In this document: piece by piece, positions 1 through 12,049 of the stretch
Position numbering within the stretch: position 1 is the stretch's first letter
Layout: each line of letters begins with the position of its first letter
Assembly: GCF_000422945.1 (NCBI RefSeq)
Contig: NZ_AUHA01000002.1
Span: 1-64,000, forward strand
Direction of reading: 5' to 3'
Origin: Daejeonella oryzae DSM 19973
GTDB taxonomy: Bacteria; Bacteroidota; Bacteroidia; Sphingobacteriales; Sphingobacteriaceae
DNA length: 64,000 nucleotides
Position numbers and translations under genes: made by a program
The notes under the pieces: generated by a model
Seen by the model: the letters and a program-made list of their open reading frames with translations, nothing else
What the model was told of the DNA's origin: nothing
Database searches by the model: none

Positions 1-89
1 TTTCAAATAAAGCATAACACCTCATCCTCAACCACTCTGCTACCCCAAATCCTCAATGTACCATCCGCATTTACTTCCTTTGCGGGTTG

Positions 90-120
90 CAAAAGTAGAA
101 AGTTATTTCATCCCCGCAAA
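90..120 (-). promoter_or_regulatory. Strong promoter reading out of the left edge
   Basis: On the minus strand a TTTG motif (117-120) is followed after exactly 19 bp by TACTTTTG (90-97). This is a full match to the Bacteroidota housekeeping promoter (TTTG, N19, TAnnTTTG). The start of transcription should fall near position 83, so the transcribed gene lies beyond the left edge. No convincing open frame begins in bases 1-83. Because the boxes are so good, a highly expressed gene or stable RNA is possible, but that is inference. Confidence 0.7.
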
Positions 121-407
121 TAAGTTTTTTAAAATAATTAAAACAATCCGATAACTACATGATAAAGAGATGCAAAATTATTTGAAATACTTTCAGAATG
201 ACTACAGAATAGGCAAAAGGGATGTATAGGAAGATATAAATTGTGAAAAGCATTTAAATACAAAGTGACAGATTAATAGTATAAAATTATTATTAAAAGC
301 TAATAAGTATTCCAGAGCACTTTAAATACTAACAGTTAAATCAGAAAATATCGTGTTATGATCTGATTCGATTGGGTCTCTGATCATAAAATAAAAGCTA
401 ATAAAAA
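121..407. other. AT-rich spacer with no gene seen
   Basis: This stretch between the left-edge promoter and the rpoC terminator has frequent stops in all frames, no tRNA-like cloverleaf and no convincing hairpin. I see nothing in it beyond spacer. Confidence 0.6.
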
Positions 408-439
408 AAGCCGTCCCGAAATTAAATTCGAGACGGCTT
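408..439 (-). terminator. Terminator of the rpoBC operon
   Basis: A 13-bp stem, AAGCCGTCCCGAA against TTCGAGACGGCTT with one G-U pair and a six-base loop, lies 52 bp past the rpoC stop. On the minus strand it is followed by a run of T (A-run at 403-409 on the plus strand), as in a Rho-independent terminator. Confidence 0.85.
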
Positions 440-491
440 ATTATTATTTAGATTTTCATTAAAGTAATCTGATAAGATTACAGAGAAAGAA

Positions 492-3400
492 TTATGCTTC
501 TACTTCTTCTTGTTTAGAAGCCAGCAACTTGTCGTATTCTTCCTGAGAACCTACTATGATACGTTCGTAATGACGCAAACCAGTTCCTGAAGGAATTAAA
601 TGTCCTACAATAACGTTTTCTTTCAATCCTAACAGATTATCTCGTTTACCACTGATAGCTGCTTCATTCAAAACCTTGGTAGTTTCCTGGAAGGAAGCTG
701 CAGAGATGAATGATTTAGTTCCCAATGATGCCCGGGTAATACCCTGTAACATTTGGCTTGAAGTAGCTGCAATTGCATCACGAGCTTCTACCAGTTTCAT
801 ATCCTTACGTTTAAGAACTGAATTCTCATCTCTTAATTTACGCACAGAAATAATCTGACCAGGTTTCAGATTAGGAGAATCTCCAGGCTCTACAACAACT
901 TTCTTGTCATAGATCTCGTCATTTTCCAACATGAAATCCCAACGATCTACCAGTTCTTTTTCTAAGAAACGCGTATCACCTGCATCTTCGATCATCACCT
1001 TCTGCATCATCTGATGTACAATAGTTTCGAAGTGCTTGTCATTGATCTTAACCCCCTGCAATCTGTAAACTTCCTGAATACCATTTACAAGATATTCCTG
1101 AACAGCTGCCGGCCCTTTTATAGAAAGAATATCTGCAGGAGAAATTGATCCGTCAGAAAGTGGCATACCTGCTTTCACGAAGTCATTATCCTGTACAAGA
1201 ATGTGCTTGGATAATGGAACAAGGTATTTCTTGATTTGTCCGTCTTTTGATTCGATAGACATTTCACGATTACCACGTTTAACACCACCTAAAGTTACTA
1301 CACCATCAATTTCAGTTACTACAGCCGGATTAGATGGATTACGTGCTTCAAACAATTCAGTTACACGTGGTAAACCACCCGTAATATCTCTTGTTTTTCC
1401 GGTAGAACGAGGAATCTTAACGATAACCTGTCCCATTTTCACTTTTTCACCTTCTTCAACTGCAATATGTGCACCTACAGGAATGTTATAACCTTTAATA
1501 CCATTTCCTTTTTTATCCGCTACGCGAATAATTGGATTTTTGGTTTTATCACGGGTATCAATAATAACTTTTTCTCTGTGCCCGGTTTGCTCATCAGATT
1601 CTTCACGGAAGGTAATACCTTCAATAATAGCTTCGAACTCTGCAACACCTTCAAACTCAGAAATAATAACCGCATTATATGGATCCCAGCTACAAATACG
1701 ATCACCTTTTGAAATCTGTGCACCATCTTTAACATACAGATAAGCTCCGTAAGGGATGTTGTTAGACATGATCATTTTGTTAGTTCCGGCTTCCAGAATA
1801 CGGAATTCGCCTGAACGACCCAATACTACTTCCAGCGGTCCTTCTTCAGTTTGATGACTCACAGTTCTAACATTCTCAAATTCAATAATACCATCGAACT
1901 TAGCGTTGATCTGAGATTCTGCGGCAATATTGGATGCAGTACCACCCACGTGGAATGTACGTAATGTTAACTGAGTTCCCGGCTCTCCGATAGACTGTGC
2001 GGCAATTACACCTACAGCTTCACCCATCTGAACACGTTTACCTGTTGCAAGGTTACGTCCATAACATAAAGAACAAACTCCGCGTTTACTTTCGCAAGTT
2101 AATACAGAGCGAATTTCGATACCTTCTAGTGGTGAGTTTTCAATTTTAAGAGCAATGTCTTCCTCGATATCATTTCCGGCACTAACTAATAATTCATTAG
2201 TTAATGGGTCATAAACATCATGTAAAACAGTTCTTCCTAAAATACGGTCGTATAATGGCTCAACAACATCCTCATTATCTTTTAAGGCTGTAGTATAAAT
2301 TCCTCTTAAAGTTCCGCAATCTACTTCACCCACAATCATATCCTGGGCCACATCATGTAAACGACGGGTTAAGTAACCAGCATCAGCCGTTTTCAAAGCT
2401 GTATCGGCCAAACCTTTACGTGCACCGTGTGTAGAGATAAAGTATTCTAATACTGATAATCCTTCTTTAAAGTTGGATAAAATCGGGTTTTCAATAATCT
2501 CACCACCTGAACCTGATTTCTGTGGCTTAGCCATCAAACCACGCATTCCGCAAAGCTGACGAATCTGCTCCTTAGAACCACGTGCTCCAGAATCAAGCAT
2601 CATGTACACCGAGTTGAATCCCTGGTTATCTGTTGAAAGGATTTCCATCACATTCGCTGTTAAGCGATTGTTGATACGGGTCCAGATATCAATAATCTGA
2701 TTGTAACGTTCGTTGTTGGTAATGAAACCCATGTTATAGTTACCCATAACCTCCTGAACTTCTTTAGTAGCCTGAGCAATAAGTTTAACTTTTTCATCAG
2801 GAATATTTAAATCCTGAAGGTTAAACGAAAGACCACCCTGAAATGCCATTAAGAAACCTAATTCCTTAATTTCATCAAGGAACTGGGCCGCACGTGCCAT
2901 ACCAGTAATTTTAACAACTTCTCCAATAATATCACGAAGTGATTTCTTGGTTAAAAGCTCATTTATATAACCTACTTCTGCCGGTACACGCTGATTAAAT
3001 AGCACGCGACCCACAGTGGTTTCGATAATTTTGTTAACAATTTCACCGCTTTTCTCTTTCACATGAGTTTTCACTTTTATGAAAGCATGAAGATCGATCA
3101 TCCGCTCATTATAAGCGATAATCACTTCTTCAGGTGAATAGAAAGTTTGATCCTGACCTTTTACTACCCTACCCGCATCAGTTCTGCGACCTTTAGTAAT
3201 ATAATACAGACCCAAAACCATATCCTGTGAAGGAACAGTAATCGGGGTTCCGTTAGCCGGATTCAAAATATTATGCGAAGCAAGCATCAGCATTTGGGCT
3301 TCCAGAATCGCAGCATTTCCTAAAGGTAAATGCACGGCCATCTGGTCACCGTCAAAATCCGCGTTAAATGCAGTACAAACCAAAGGGTGTAACTGAATCG

Positions 3401-4778
3401 CTTTTCCTTCAACTAATTTTGGCTGAAAAGACTGGATACCTAACCGGTGTAATGTAGGTGCACGGTTTAATAATACCGGGTGCCCTTTTAACACGTTTTC
3501 AAGAATATCCCAAACAATCGGATCTTTACGATCGACAATTTTCTTCGCTGATTTTACTGTCTTCACAACACCACGCTCAATCATTTTACGAATGATAAAC
3601 GGTTTGAAAAGCTCAGCAGCCATATCTTTTGGCAAACCGCACTCGTGCAATTTCAGGTTAGGTCCTACAACAATTACTGAACGTGCTGAATAATCCACAC
3701 GTTTACCCAATAAGTTTTGACGGAAACGCCCCTGCTTACCTTTCAGAATATCTGAAAGTGATTTTAATGCACGGTTACCTTCAGTTTTAACCGCGTTAAC
3801 TTTACGTGAATTATCGAATAACGAATCTACAGCTTCCTGTAACATACGTTTCTCGTTTCGTAAAATAACTTCCGGTGCTTTAATCTCAATCAAACGTTTT
3901 AAACGGTTGTTACGAATAATTACACGGCGGTATAAATCGTTCAGATCTGAAGTGGCAAAACGACCGCCTTCTAAAGGAACCAATGGACGTAATTCCGGTG
4001 GAATAACAGGAACGATCTTCACAATCATCCACTCGGGATGATTTTCGATACGTGTGTTAGCTCCGCGGAAAGCTTCAACAACCTGAAGACGTTTTAACGC
4101 TTCATTTTTACGCTGCTGCGAAGTTTCGTTTGCTGCCTGGTGACGAAGATCATATGATTGCTGATCTAAATCTAAACGGCTTAATAAATCCTGCAAAGCA
4201 TCAGCACCCATTTTGGCAATGAATTTCTGCGGATCTTTATCGTCTAAATACTGATTCTCTTTTGGCAGTGTATCTAAGATATCCAGGTATTCTTCTTCAG
4301 TAAGGAAATCCATTTTCAGAATTCCATCTGCTTCTTTTAAACCCGGCTGGATAACTACATAACGCTCATAATAGATAATCAGATCAAGCTTTTTAGTAGG
4401 TAAACCTAATAAATAACCAATCTTATTTGGCAATGAACGGAAGTACCAGATGTGGGCAACTGGAACCACCAAATTGATGTGTCCCATACGCTCACGACGT
4501 ACTTTCTTTTCGGTTACTTCAACACCACAACGATCACAAACAATCCCCTTATAACGAATACGTTTGTATTTACCGCAATGACATTCGTAATCCTTTACAG
4601 GACCAAAAATGCGCTCGCAGAATAAACCATCACGCTCGGGTTTGTAAGTCCGGTAGTTAATAGTTTCCGGTTTTAACACCTCACCGCTTGAACGCTCCAG
4701 AATGGATTCCGGAGAAGCCAAACTAATGGTAATAGAGGTGAAGTTACTTTTGATTTTATTATCCTTCTTGTAAGACAT
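492..4778 (-). CDS. rpoC: DNA-directed RNA polymerase subunit beta'
   Basis: Catalytic beta' subunit of RNA polymerase. The 1428-residue protein has the N-terminal zinc ribbon (CHCG near residue 67 and CDRCG near 83), the catalytic magnesium motif NADFDGDQ near residue 470, and the second zinc site (CESKRGVC and CSLCYG) near residues 890-905. The conserved C-terminal segment with GLKENVIVG is present, so the gene is complete. It is the last gene of the secE-nusG-rplKAJL-rpoBC cluster and is followed by a clear terminator. The 99-bp gap to rpoB is wide for this pair and contains an inverted repeat. Confidence 0.99.
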   Translation of the reverse strand: MSYKKDNKIKSNFTSITISLASPESILERSSGEVLKPETINYRTYKPERDGLFCERIFGPVKDYECHCGKYKRIRYKGIVCDRCGVEVTEKKVRRERMGHINLVVPVAHIWYFRSLPNKIGYLLGLPTKKLDLIIYYERYVVIQPGLKEADGILKMDFLTEEEYLDILDTLPKENQYLDDKDPQKFIAKMGADALQDLLSRLDLDQQSYDLRHQAANETSQQRKNEALKRLQVVEAFRGANTRIENHPEWMIVKIVPVIPPELRPLVPLEGGRFATSDLNDLYRRVIIRNNRLKRLIEIKAPEVILRNEKRMLQEAVDSLFDNSRKVNAVKTEGNRALKSLSDILKGKQGRFRQNLLGKRVDYSARSVIVVGPNLKLHECGLPKDMAAELFKPFIIRKMIERGVVKTVKSAKKIVDRKDPIVWDILENVLKGHPVLLNRAPTLHRLGIQSFQPKLVEGKAIQLHPLVCTAFNADFDGDQMAVHLPLGNAAILEAQMLMLASHNILNPANGTPITVPSQDMVLGLYYITKGRRTDAGRVVKGQDQTFYSPEEVIIAYNERMIDLHAFIKVKTHVKEKSGEIVNKIIETTVGRVLFNQRVPAEVGYINELLTKKSLRDIIGEVVKITGMARAAQFLDEIKELGFLMAFQGGLSFNLQDLNIPDEKVKLIAQATKEVQEVMGNYNMGFITNNERYNQIIDIWTRINNRLTANVMEILSTDNQGFNSVYMMLDSGARGSKEQIRQLCGMRGLMAKPQKSGSGGEIIENPILSNFKEGLSVLEYFISTHGARKGLADTALKTADAGYLTRRLHDVAQDMIVGEVDCGTLRGIYTTALKDNEDVVEPLYDRILGRTVLHDVYDPLTNELLVSAGNDIEEDIALKIENSPLEGIEIRSVLTCESKRGVCSLCYGRNLATGKRVQMGEAVGVIAAQSIGEPGTQLTLRTFHVGGTASNIAAESQINAKFDGIIEFENVRTVSHQTEEGPLEVVLGRSGEFRILEAGTNKMIMSNNIPYGAYLYVKDGAQISKGDRICSWDPYNAVIISEFEGVAEFEAIIEGITFREESDEQTGHREKVIIDTRDKTKNPIIRVADKKGNGIKGYNIPVGAHIAVEEGEKVKMGQVIVKIPRSTGKTRDITGGLPRVTELFEARNPSNPAVVTEIDGVVTLGGVKRGNREMSIESKDGQIKKYLVPLSKHILVQDNDFVKAGMPLSDGSISPADILSIKGPAAVQEYLVNGIQEVYRLQGVKINDKHFETIVHQMMQKVMIEDAGDTRFLEKELVDRWDFMLENDEIYDKKVVVEPGDSPNLKPGQIISVRKLRDENSVLKRKDMKLVEARDAIAATSSQMLQGITRASLGTKSFISAASFQETTKVLNEAAISGKRDNLLGLKENVIVGHLIPSGTGLRHYERIIVGSQEEYDKLLASKQEEVEA

Positions 4779-4808
4779 AGCTCTTTTGTTTTGAGTACTT
4801 AGTCGTAA

Positions 4809-4859
4809 GTATTTAGTATTTAAATGAGCCGTTTAAGCTTCTGTCTAAATACTAAATAC
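4809..4859. repeat. 14-bp perfect inverted repeat between rpoB and rpoC
   Basis: GTATTTAGTATTTA (4809-4822) is repeated in inverted form as TAAATACTAAATAC (4846-4859) around a 23-base loop. Related TATTTAG and CTAAATA pieces continue to about 4882, where they meet the 3' end of rpoB. The stem is A/T-rich and has no following T-run, so it does not look like an ordinary terminator. It could be an RNA-processing site, a weak attenuator or a small dispersed repeat. Confidence 0.7.
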
Positions 4860-4877
4860 CAGATACTATAATACTAT

Positions 4878-7800
4878 TTAGTCTAACGTAATATCTAAAC
4901 CTAATCCTCTTAATTCATGAACCAATACGTTGAATGATTCAGGTACGGAAGGGGTTGGAAGATTTTCACCTTTAACAATCGCTTCGTAAGTTTTTGCACG
5001 ACCTACAACATCATCAGATTTAACAGTTAAAATCTCCTGAAGAATGTTGGCAGCACCAAATGCTTCCAGTGCCCAAACTTCCATCTCACCAAAACGCTGA
5101 CCACCAAACTGAGCTTTACCACCCAATGGCTGTTGTGTAATTAATGAATATGGTCCGATTGAACGAGCGTGCATCTTATCATCAACCATGTGACCTAATT
5201 TCAGCATGTAAATAATACCTACTGTAGTCTGTTGATCAAAACGATCTCCGGTTAAACCATTGTATAAATAAGTTCTACCTGAAGTTGGCACTCCTGCTTT
5301 AGTTACCCACTCTTCTACTTCATCGTGCGAAGCACCATCAAATATTGGAGTTGCGAATTTCATACCCAGTTCTTTACCAGCCCATCCTAAAACAGTTTCG
5401 TAAATCTGACCAAGGTTCATACGTGAAGGTACACCAAGCGGATTTAACACGATATCAACAGGTGTTCCATCTTCAAGGAACGGCATATCTTCATCACGAA
5501 CGATACGGGCAACAATACCCTTATTTCCGTGGCGACCTGCCATCTTATCTCCTACTTTTAATTTACGTTTTTTAGCGACATAAACTTTAGCCATCTGTAC
5601 AATACCTGATGGAAGTTCATCTCCAACACTTATTGCAAACTTATCACGTTTGTAAGCACCAAGCTCTTCGTTTAGCTTAATGTTATAATTATGAAGAGTT
5701 AATTTGATCAGCTCGTTTTTATCTTCGTCTGTTGTCCACTTCGTTGGGTTCACATTTGCATATTCAAGCTCTGCTAAAACTTTTTGCGTAAACTTAACGC
5801 CTTTAGCTATCAGCAATTCTTTGTATACATTGAAAACACCTTGTGAAGTTTTACCATTTACAATGGTGAACAACTTATCAATTAACGTTTCTTTTAATTC
5901 TTTTACCGCTTTATTATGACGGGCATCTAATTTCTCGATTAAAGCTTTCTCTTCTGCCTTGGTTGTTTTCTTGGCACGGGAGAATAACTTGGTATCGATA
6001 ACCACACCATGAATAGATGGAGGAGTTTTCAAAGATGCATCTTTTACATCACCGGCTTTGTCTCCAAATATGGCACGTAAAAGTTTTTCTTCCGGCGAAG
6101 GATCAGATTCTCCTTTTGGAGTGATCTTACCGATCAGAATATCACCTTCTTTTATCTCTGCACCTACACGGATAATACCATGCTCATCCAGATCTTTAGT
6201 AGCTTCTTCAGAAACGTTCGGAATATCCGGAGTTAATTCTTCTTCACCACGTTTGGTATCACGAACTTCTAATTCGAATTCCTCGATGTGTAATGAAGTG
6301 AAAATATCCTGAGAAACCACACGCTCGGAAATTACAATCGCATCCTCAAAGTTAAATCCCTGCCAAGGCATGAACGCAACTTTTAAGTTTCTGCCTAAGG
6401 CCAATTCACCATCCTGTGTTGCATATCCTTCGCAAAGAACCTGACCTTTTTCAACCTTCTGCCCTTTTTTAACAATTGGCTTCAGATTGATACAGGTACT
6501 TTGATTAGTCTTTTTGAATTTTATTAAACGGTAGGATTTTACTTCACCTTCAAATGATACCAATACATCATCTTCATTACGTTCGTAACGGATTTGAATT
6601 TCATTGGCATCTACATATTCTACTACACCATTACCTTCTGCATTGATCAGGGTGCGGGAGTCACGTGCAACACGACCCTCTAAACCTGTTCCAACAATTG
6701 GCGCTTCAGGGCGTAATAATGGAACGGCCTGGCGCTGCATGTTTGATCCCATCAATGCACGGTTTGCATCATCATGTTCCAGGAATGGAATTAATGAAGC
6801 GGCGATTGAAGTAATCTGGTTTGGAGCAATATCCATCAAATCGAGTTTCTTAGGCTCAATTACCGGGAAGTCACCTTCATAACGTGCTTTAACATGAGGA
6901 TTGGCGAAAACACCATTATCATCATACTGTGCATTAGCCTGACCGATAGTTTTACCTTCTTCATCTTCTGCAGATAAATAAATTACCGGCTCTTCAACAA
7001 CTACACGGCCATCATCCACCTTACGGTAAGGAGTTTCGATGAAACCTAAATTGTTGATCTTCGCGTGAACGCAAAGAGAAGAGATCAGACCAATATTCGG
7101 ACCTTCGGGAGTTTCAATGGTACACAAACGACCGTAGTGAGTATAGTGTACGTCACGAACCTCAAAACCGGCACGCTCACGTGAAAGACCACCCGGGCCT
7201 AAGGCTGAAAGACGACGTTTGTGAGTAATCTCTGCCAGAGGATTGGTCTGGTCCATAAACTGTGACAACTGATTTGTTCCGAAGAACGAGTTGATCACAG
7301 AAGAAAGTGTACGGGCATTGATTAAATCGGTTGGCGTAAACACCTCGTTGTCACGAATATTCATCCGCTCACGAATAGTTCTGGCCATACGTGCTAAACC
7401 TACTCCAAACTGAGCATATAACTGCTCGCCTACAGTACGTACACGACGGTTTGACAAGTGATCAATATCATCCACCTCAGCTTTGGAGTTGATCAGTTTG
7501 ATCAAATACTTTACGATGGCAATAATATCCTGCTTGGTTAATACTTTCGTAGCAACCGGGGTATCTAATTTTAATTTACGGTTGATGCGGTAACGACCAA
7601 CATCTCCTAAATCATATCTTTTATCTGAGAAGAATAAACGATCAATGATACCACGAGCTGTTTCTTCATCAGGTGGTTCTGCATTACGTAATTGACGGTA
7701 GATATGCTCCACCGCTTCTTTCTCAGAGTTTGATGTATCTTTTTGTAATGTGTTATATATAATAGTATAATCACCGCTGTTTATTGCATCATCTTTAGTT

Positions 7801-8687
7801 AAGATAACGGTTTTAACACCAGCATCAATGATCATATCGATATGCTCATCCTGAAGAACTGTTTCCCGCTCCATAATGATTTCATTACGGTCAATAGAAA
7901 CTACTTCACCAGTATCTTCATCAACAAAATCTTCAACCCATTTTCTTAAAACTCTTGCAGCAAGCTTACGTCCGATGAATTTCTTCAAACCAGATTTACT
8001 TACTTTAACTTCATCAGCTAATTCAAATAATTCAAGGATATCCTTGTCATCTGAATAACCAATGGCACGAAGTAAAGTGGTTACGGGGAATTTTTTCTTA
8101 CGATCGATGTATGCATACATGACGTTATTTACGTCGGTTGCAAATTCGATCCAGGATCCTTTAAAAGGAATTACACGGGCTGAATACAGTTTTGTTCCGT
8201 TAGTGTGGCGGCTCTGGCCAAAAAACACACCTGGCGAACGGTGCAATTGCGATACAATTACACGCTCAGCTCCGTTAATAACAAATGTTCCTTTTGGAGT
8301 CATGTATGGGATAGTTCCCAGGTATACATCCTGAACAATTGTTTCAAAATCTTCATGTTCTACATCATTACAAGATAAGCGAAGCTTAGCTTTTAAAGGA
8401 ACACTATACGTTAAACCACGCTCGATACATTCTGTAATATCATAACGCGGGGGATCTATGAAATAATCAAGAAATTCTAAAACGAAGATATTTCTTGAAT
8501 CAGAGATCGGGAAATTTTCAGAAAATACCTTAAACAAACCTTCCTGATGGCGGCTGTCTGAAGTGGTTTCTAATTGGAAAAATTCCTTGAAAGATTGCAA
8601 CTGCACATCCAGAAAGTCTGGATAATCCAACACATGCTTACTTGTAGCAAAATTTACTCTTTCGTTGTGCTTATTTTTGTTTGCCAA
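4878..8687 (-). CDS. rpoB: DNA-directed RNA polymerase subunit beta
   Basis: Beta subunit of RNA polymerase, 1269 residues, complete. The rifampicin-binding cluster is recognisable ([19 protein letters not shown] near residue 470, then [13 protein letters not shown]), with the wild-type-looking Q, D, H, R and S positions. C-terminal motifs [15 protein letters not shown] and the [19 protein letters not shown] segment that contacts beta' are intact. It follows rplL after a 154-bp gap holding a hairpin, which may set the ratio of ribosomal protein to polymerase transcripts, as known for this operon in other bacteria. Confidence 0.99.
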   Translation of the reverse strand: MANKNKHNERVNFATSKHVLDYPDFLDVQLQSFKEFFQLETTSDSRHQEGLFKVFSENFPISDSRNIFVLEFLDYFIDPPRYDITECIERGLTYSVPLKAKLRLSCNDVEHEDFETIVQDVYLGTIPYMTPKGTFVINGAERVIVSQLHRSPGVFFGQSRHTNGTKLYSARVIPFKGSWIEFATDVNNVMYAYIDRKKKFPVTTLLRAIGYSDDKDILELFELADEVKVSKSGLKKFIGRKLAARVLRKWVEDFVDEDTGEVVSIDRNEIIMERETVLQDEHIDMIIDAGVKTVILTKDDAINSGDYTIIYNTLQKDTSNSEKEAVEHIYRQLRNAEPPDEETARGIIDRLFFSDKRYDLGDVGRYRINRKLKLDTPVATKVLTKQDIIAIVKYLIKLINSKAEVDDIDHLSNRRVRTVGEQLYAQFGVGLARMARTIRERMNIRDNEVFTPTDLINARTLSSVINSFFGTNQLSQFMDQTNPLAEITHKRRLSALGPGGLSRERAGFEVRDVHYTHYGRLCTIETPEGPNIGLISSLCVHAKINNLGFIETPYRKVDDGRVVVEEPVIYLSAEDEEGKTIGQANAQYDDNGVFANPHVKARYEGDFPVIEPKKLDLMDIAPNQITSIAASLIPFLEHDDANRALMGSNMQRQAVPLLRPEAPIVGTGLEGRVARDSRTLINAEGNGVVEYVDANEIQIRYERNEDDVLVSFEGEVKSYRLIKFKKTNQSTCINLKPIVKKGQKVEKGQVLCEGYATQDGELALGRNLKVAFMPWQGFNFEDAIVISERVVSQDIFTSLHIEEFELEVRDTKRGEEELTPDIPNVSEEATKDLDEHGIIRVGAEIKEGDILIGKITPKGESDPSPEEKLLRAIFGDKAGDVKDASLKTPPSIHGVVIDTKLFSRAKKTTKAEEKALIEKLDARHNKAVKELKETLIDKLFTIVNGKTSQGVFNVYKELLIAKGVKFTQKVLAELEYANVNPTKWTTDEDKNELIKLTLHNYNIKLNEELGAYKRDKFAISVGDELPSGIVQMAKVYVAKKRKLKVGDKMAGRHGNKGIVARIVRDEDMPFLEDGTPVDIVLNPLGVPSRMNLGQIYETVLGWAGKELGMKFATPIFDGASHDEVEEWVTKAGVPTSGRTYLYNGLTGDRFDQQTTVGIIYMLKLGHMVDDKMHARSIGPYSLITQQPLGGKAQFGGQRFGEMEVWALEAFGAANILQEILTVKSDDVVGRAKTYEAIVKGENLPTPSVPESFNVLVHELRGLGLDITLD

Positions 8688-8788
8688 GGGAATAAGAATT
8701 TAGTTTAAAAAAATAAACTGCGACTTGTTTTCCCGGTTTCACACGGGTTTGTAAGTCAAACAAAAATGGGGATTTTATAAATGGGAAT

Positions 8789-8812
8789 AGACCCCGACGA
8801 AAATCGGGGTCT
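8789..8812 (-). terminator. Hairpin between rplL and rpoB (partial terminator or attenuator)
   Basis: A perfect 9-bp GC-rich stem (AGACCCCGA / TCGGGGTCT, loop CGAAAA) sits 29 bp after the rplL stop. There is no T-run on the minus strand after it. It could act as an attenuator that lets part of transcription pass into rpoB. Confidence 0.6.
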
Positions 8813-8841
8813 AAAACCATTAAACATTAACTGTTAGGAAA

Positions 8842-9219
8842 TTACTTAATTTCAACTACAGCTCCTGCTTCTTCTAATTGTTTTTTCAAGCTTTCAGCTT
8901 CTGCTTTATCAACACCAGTTTTAACTTCTTTAGGAGCTCCGTCAACTAAATCTTTAGCTTCTTTCAATCCTAATCCAGTTAAATCTTTCACTAATTTCAC
9001 AACTGCTAACTTAGCGCCACCAGCTTCTTTTAAGATAACATCAAAAGCAGTTTGCTCAGCTGCAGCTGCAGGAGCATCACCACCACCGGCAGGACCAGCA
9101 ACAGCTACCGCTGCAGCAGGCTCAATACCATACTCATCTTTTAATATTTGAGCTAATTCGTTAACTTCTTTTACTGTTAAGTTTACTAATTGCTCAGCAA
9201 ACGATTTTAAATCTGCCAT
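8842..9219 (-). CDS. rplL: 50S ribosomal protein L7/L12
   Basis: Ribosomal stalk protein bL12, 125 residues, which recruits translational GTPases. It has the N-terminal dimerisation helix ([15 protein letters not shown]), an Ala/Gly/Pro-rich hinge near residues 38-55 and the compact C-terminal domain with [20 protein letters not shown]. It lies 56 bp downstream of rplJ in the usual rplJ-rplL order. Confidence 0.99.
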   Translation of the reverse strand: MADLKSFAEQLVNLTVKEVNELAQILKDEYGIEPAAAVAVAGPAGGGDAPAAAAEQTAFDVILKEAGGAKLAVVKLVKDLTGLGLKEAKDLVDGAPKEVKTGVDKAEAESLKKQLEEAGAVVEIK

Positions 9220-9275
9220 TTTATTTAAATTTTAAAATTTCTATTCTTGTAATTTGTTCGAACTTCAGGTGTTCG

Positions 9276-9794
9276 TTAACCTCTTTCTTGTAATGTTTTA
9301 ACAATTCCGGCAAGTTTGTTACCACCAGACTGTAAGCCTGATATAACGTTCTTGGCAGGAGATTGCAGCAATGCAATAATATCTGCAACTAATTCTTCCT
9401 TAGATTTAAGGTTAACTAATGCATCTAACTGGTTATCACCAATAAATACTGCTGAATCAATGTAAGCTGCTTTTAATACTGGCTTATCACCTTGTTTTCG
9501 AAGTTGTTTAATCAACTTGGCCGGAGCGTTTGCTGACTTAGAAAACATAATAGATGAAGATCCTTTAAGTACTTCAAACATTTCGCTAAAATCACCATCA
9601 GCAGCTTCCATAGCTTTTCTGATTAATGTATTTTTAGCAACCTGCATTTTGATATCGCTTTCAAAACATTTACGGCGGATAGCATTTATTTTTAAAACGC
9701 TCAAATTAGCAGTATCAGTAATATAAAAATTACCATACTCTTTAATTTGCTCTGTTAAAGCCAGAACCACATCTTGTTTTTGTTCTTTCTTCAT
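9276..9794 (-). CDS. rplJ: 50S ribosomal protein L10
   Basis: Ribosomal protein uL10, 172 residues, the base of the L7/L12 stalk. The N-terminal rRNA-binding domain carries the conserved NTLIRKAM segment and the C-terminal helix binds L7/L12 dimers. The start codon is two bases after the rplA stop, which suggests translational coupling. In other bacteria the L10-L12 complex represses its own mRNA; I cannot see a clear leader for that here because the gap is so short. Confidence 0.98.
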   Translation of the reverse strand: MKKEQKQDVVLALTEQIKEYGNFYITDTANLSVLKINAIRRKCFESDIKMQVAKNTLIRKAMEAADGDFSEMFEVLKGSSSIMFSKSANAPAKLIKQLRKQGDKPVLKAAYIDSAVFIGDNQLDALVNLKSKEELVADIIALLQSPAKNVISGLQSGGNKLAGIVKTLQERG

Positions 9795-9796
9795 GA

Positions 9797-10495
9797 TTAG
9801 ATCCCCGCTACTGATTTAGTTTCAATTTCGATTCCCGGACTCATTGTTGAAGACATATGAACGCTCTTAAAATAAGTTCCTTTAGAGGCAGATGGTTTTA
9901 ATTTTGAAATTACCTGAAGTACTTCAAGCGCATTCTCATAAATTTTATCAGCATCAAATGATACTTTTCCTATGGAAGCATGAATGATTCCTGTTTTGTC
10001 AACCTTGAAGTCAATTTTACCACCTTTAACATCAGTTACCGCTTTACCCACATCCGGGGTTACAGTACCTGACTTAGGATTTGGCATCAGGTTACGCGGA
10101 CCTAAAATACGGCCCAGCTTACCTACTTTTGCCATTACACTAGGCATGGTAATAATGATATCAACGTCAGTCCATCCACCTTCAATTTTGGCAATATATT
10201 CATCCAAACCAACAAAATCTGCACCTGCTGCTTTAGCTTCTTCTTCCTTATCAGGAGTACATAAAACTAAAACGCGGACAGTTTTACCGGTTCCATGAGG
10301 AAGAGTTGCAATACCACGTACCATTTGATTCGCTTTACGCGGATCTACGCCTAAACGTACATCCAGGTCAACCGATGCATCAAATTTGGTAGTAGTAATA
10401 TCTTTAACCAAAGCAGCTGCCTGAGTTAAAGTATATGCTTTCCCAACCTCAATTTTGGAATGTGCCTTTTTTTGATTTTTTGTTAATCTAGCCAC
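9797..10495 (-). CDS. rplA: 50S ribosomal protein L1
   Basis: Ribosomal protein uL1, 232 residues, forming the L1 stalk at the tRNA exit site. It has the family signature [18 protein letters not shown] near residues 125-145 and the internal second domain. It lies 22 bp after rplK. L1 is a known translational repressor of the rplKA unit in E. coli; whether that applies here is inference. Confidence 0.99.
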   Translation of the reverse strand: MARLTKNQKKAHSKIEVGKAYTLTQAAALVKDITTTKFDASVDLDVRLGVDPRKANQMVRGIATLPHGTGKTVRVLVLCTPDKEEEAKAAGADFVGLDEYIAKIEGGWTDVDIIITMPSVMAKVGKLGRILGPRNLMPNPKSGTVTPDVGKAVTDVKGGKIDFKVDKTGIIHASIGKVSFDADKIYENALEVLQVISKLKPSASKGTYFKSVHMSSTMSPGIEIETKSVAGI

Positions 10496-10517
10496 TTCTT
10501 AAACTGATTTGTGTTAA

Positions 10518-10961
10518 TTAATTGTTCCAGGGTGCATCACCGCTAACGGTAATTCCCATACTGCGTGCTGTACCAGCTACCATTTTCATGGCCGACTCTT
10601 TTGTAAATGCATTCAAATCGGTCATTTTATCACTTGCAATGGTCTCAACCTGTTCCCAGCTTACACTGGATACTTTTTTACGGTTGGGCTCAGCAGAACC
10701 TCCTTTTAATCCCGTAGCTTCTAATAACTGGATAGCTACCGGTGGAGTTTTGATGATAAAATCAAATGACTTGTCTACATAAACAGTAATTACAACAGGC
10801 AATACTTTACCTGGCTTATCTTGGGTACGAGCATTAAACTGCTTGCAAAATTCCATAATATTCACCCCTTTTGCTCCCAATGCAGGACCAACCGGAGGAG
10901 ATGGATTAGCAGCGCCGCCTTTGATTTGTAGTTTTACTAACGCACCGACTTCTTTTGCCAT
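10518..10961 (-). CDS. rplK: 50S ribosomal protein L11
   Basis: Ribosomal protein uL11, 147 residues, part of the GTPase-associated centre and needed for RelA activation in other bacteria. The N-terminal proline-rich motif ([20 protein letters not shown]) and the C-terminal signature GTARSMGI are clear. It follows nusG after 129 bp, the widest gap among the ribosomal protein genes of the cluster. Confidence 0.99.
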   Translation of the reverse strand: MAKEVGALVKLQIKGGAANPSPPVGPALGAKGVNIMEFCKQFNARTQDKPGKVLPVVITVYVDKSFDFIIKTPPVAIQLLEATGLKGGSAEPNRKKVSSVSWEQVETIASDKMTDLNAFTKESAMKMVAGTARSMGITVSGDAPWNN

Positions 10962-11090
10962 TTTACTTAATTTATTTATTACTCAATGTTCAATGTGGAA
11001 GCATGTAACATTTAAGATCTTTATCGAAACTTAGGTTTCAGAGATTAAAATATGAGATACTTCTCAGATCTAAATTCTGAAATATCCAAT

Positions 11091-11633
11091 CTATTCCTTT
11101 TCTACTTGCATATAATTCAACTCAAGTGGTGTTCTTCTGCCAAAGATCTTAACCATTACCTTAAGTTTCTTTTTCTCTTCGTTAACCTCTTCGATTACAC
11201 CGGTAAAACCATTAAATGGACCATCCATTACTTTAACGTTTTCGCCAACGTAATATGGAACATTCATAGATTCACCCTGCTCGGCCATTTCATCAACCTT
11301 ACCTAAAATACGGTTCACTTCTGCTGGTCTCATAGGTACGGCGTTTCCGGTTTTATCTCCAAGAAAGCCAATCACACTATTGATGTTTTTAATAATATGT
11401 TCTAATTCGCCATCCAATTGTGCCTCTATCAGAACATAACCCGGATAAAAATTGCGCTCTTTTGCAATTTTCTTTCCGTCACGCATCTGGTAGTATTTTT
11501 CCATAGGAATTAATACCTGTGGAAGTAAATGAGAAAGGCCTAAACGATTCACTTCTGCTTCTAAGTATTGCTTTACCTTTTTTTCTTTTCCGCTAACAGC
11601 TCTTACTACATACCATTTTAATTGATCGCTCAT
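11091..11633 (-). CDS. nusG: Transcription termination/antitermination factor NusG
   Basis: 180-residue NusG with the N-terminal NGN domain ([20 protein letters not shown]) and a C-terminal KOW domain ([20 protein letters not shown]) linked by a flexible segment. NusG binds RNA polymerase and couples it to Rho and the ribosome. It lies 14 bp downstream of secE, the near-universal secE-nusG pair. Confidence 0.98.
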   Translation of the reverse strand: MSDQLKWYVVRAVSGKEKKVKQYLEAEVNRLGLSHLLPQVLIPMEKYYQMRDGKKIAKERNFYPGYVLIEAQLDGELEHIIKNINSVIGFLGDKTGNAVPMRPAEVNRILGKVDEMAEQGESMNVPYYVGENVKVMDGPFNGFTGVIEEVNEEKKKLKVMVKIFGRRTPLELNYMQVEKE

Positions 11634-11647
11634 TCTTAGTGCTGTGA

Positions 11648-11842
11648 TTATGCCAGAGATTTGTAAAACATTTTTAAAGCAGTACCTGCTGTTTCATCCA
11701 TCCCTAAAATTAATAATGCGATGATAATAGAAGCAACCAATACTAATATTGCTGAATTCTGTAACTCAAGCCAGGTTGGCCAGGTAACTTTTTCAGTCAT
11801 CTCTATATATGACTCTTTTAAAAACTCTACTACGTTAGCCAT
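11648..11842 (-). CDS. secE: Preprotein translocase subunit SecE
   Basis: 64-residue SecE of the SecYEG channel, with an amphipathic N-terminal part ([20 protein letters not shown], with the typical KVTWPT motif) and one membrane helix near residues 30-50. The short single-helix form is usual outside the enterobacteria. It lies between tRNA-Trp and nusG. Confidence 0.97.
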   Translation of the reverse strand: MANVVEFLKESYIEMTEKVTWPTWLELQNSAILVLVASIIIALLILGMDETAGTALKMFYKSLA

Positions 11843-11859
11843 GTTTTAATTCGCGTAAG

Positions 11860-11930
11860 CACGGGCACAAGGATTCGAACCCTGATCAAAGGTTTTGGAG
11901 ACCTCTATTCTACCATTGAACTATGCCCGT
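11860..11930 (-). tRNA. tRNA-Trp (anticodon CCA)
   Basis: A full cloverleaf on the minus strand: acceptor ACGGGCA / TGCCCGT, D stem GTTC/GAAT, anticodon loop CTCCAAA and T arm CAGGG-TTCGAAT-CCTTG, with discriminator G. The 3' CCA is not encoded. It sits between tuf and secE, a position where tRNA-Trp is often found in bacteria. Confidence 0.96.
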
Positions 11931-11986
11931 GTATTATAAAGCTCAGTTCTGTTATAACCTCAATAAACTAAGCCCGTGTATTATAA
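11925..11986. repeat. 15-bp direct repeat including the 5' end of tRNA-Trp
   Basis: GCCCGTGTATTATAA occurs at 11925-11939, across the tRNA-Trp 5' end and its leader, and again at 11972-11986, with CTA one base before each copy. The second copy is a fragment without the rest of a tRNA. It looks like a small duplication of the tRNA start and its upstream flank. Confidence 0.75.
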
Positions 11987-11989
11987 GAA

Positions 11990-12020
11990 AACATAAGTCC
12001 ACACTTGGCAGACTTATGTT
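11990..12020 (-). terminator. Hairpin terminator after tuf
   Basis: AACATAAGTC (11990-11999) pairs with GACTTATGTT (12011-12020) around an 11-base loop, about 30 bp past the tuf stop, followed by TTTTC on the minus strand. It may end part of the tRNA-tuf transcript ahead of tRNA-Trp and secE. Confidence 0.65.
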
Positions 12021-12049
12021 GTCCAATTAACCTTTATTTTGAAATTTTA

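Noticed and set aside
676..8334. Many plus-strand open frames of 60-96 codons across rpoC and rpoB
   Set aside because: They are antisense to highly conserved genes, lack recognisable domains and arise from the codon structure of the real genes.
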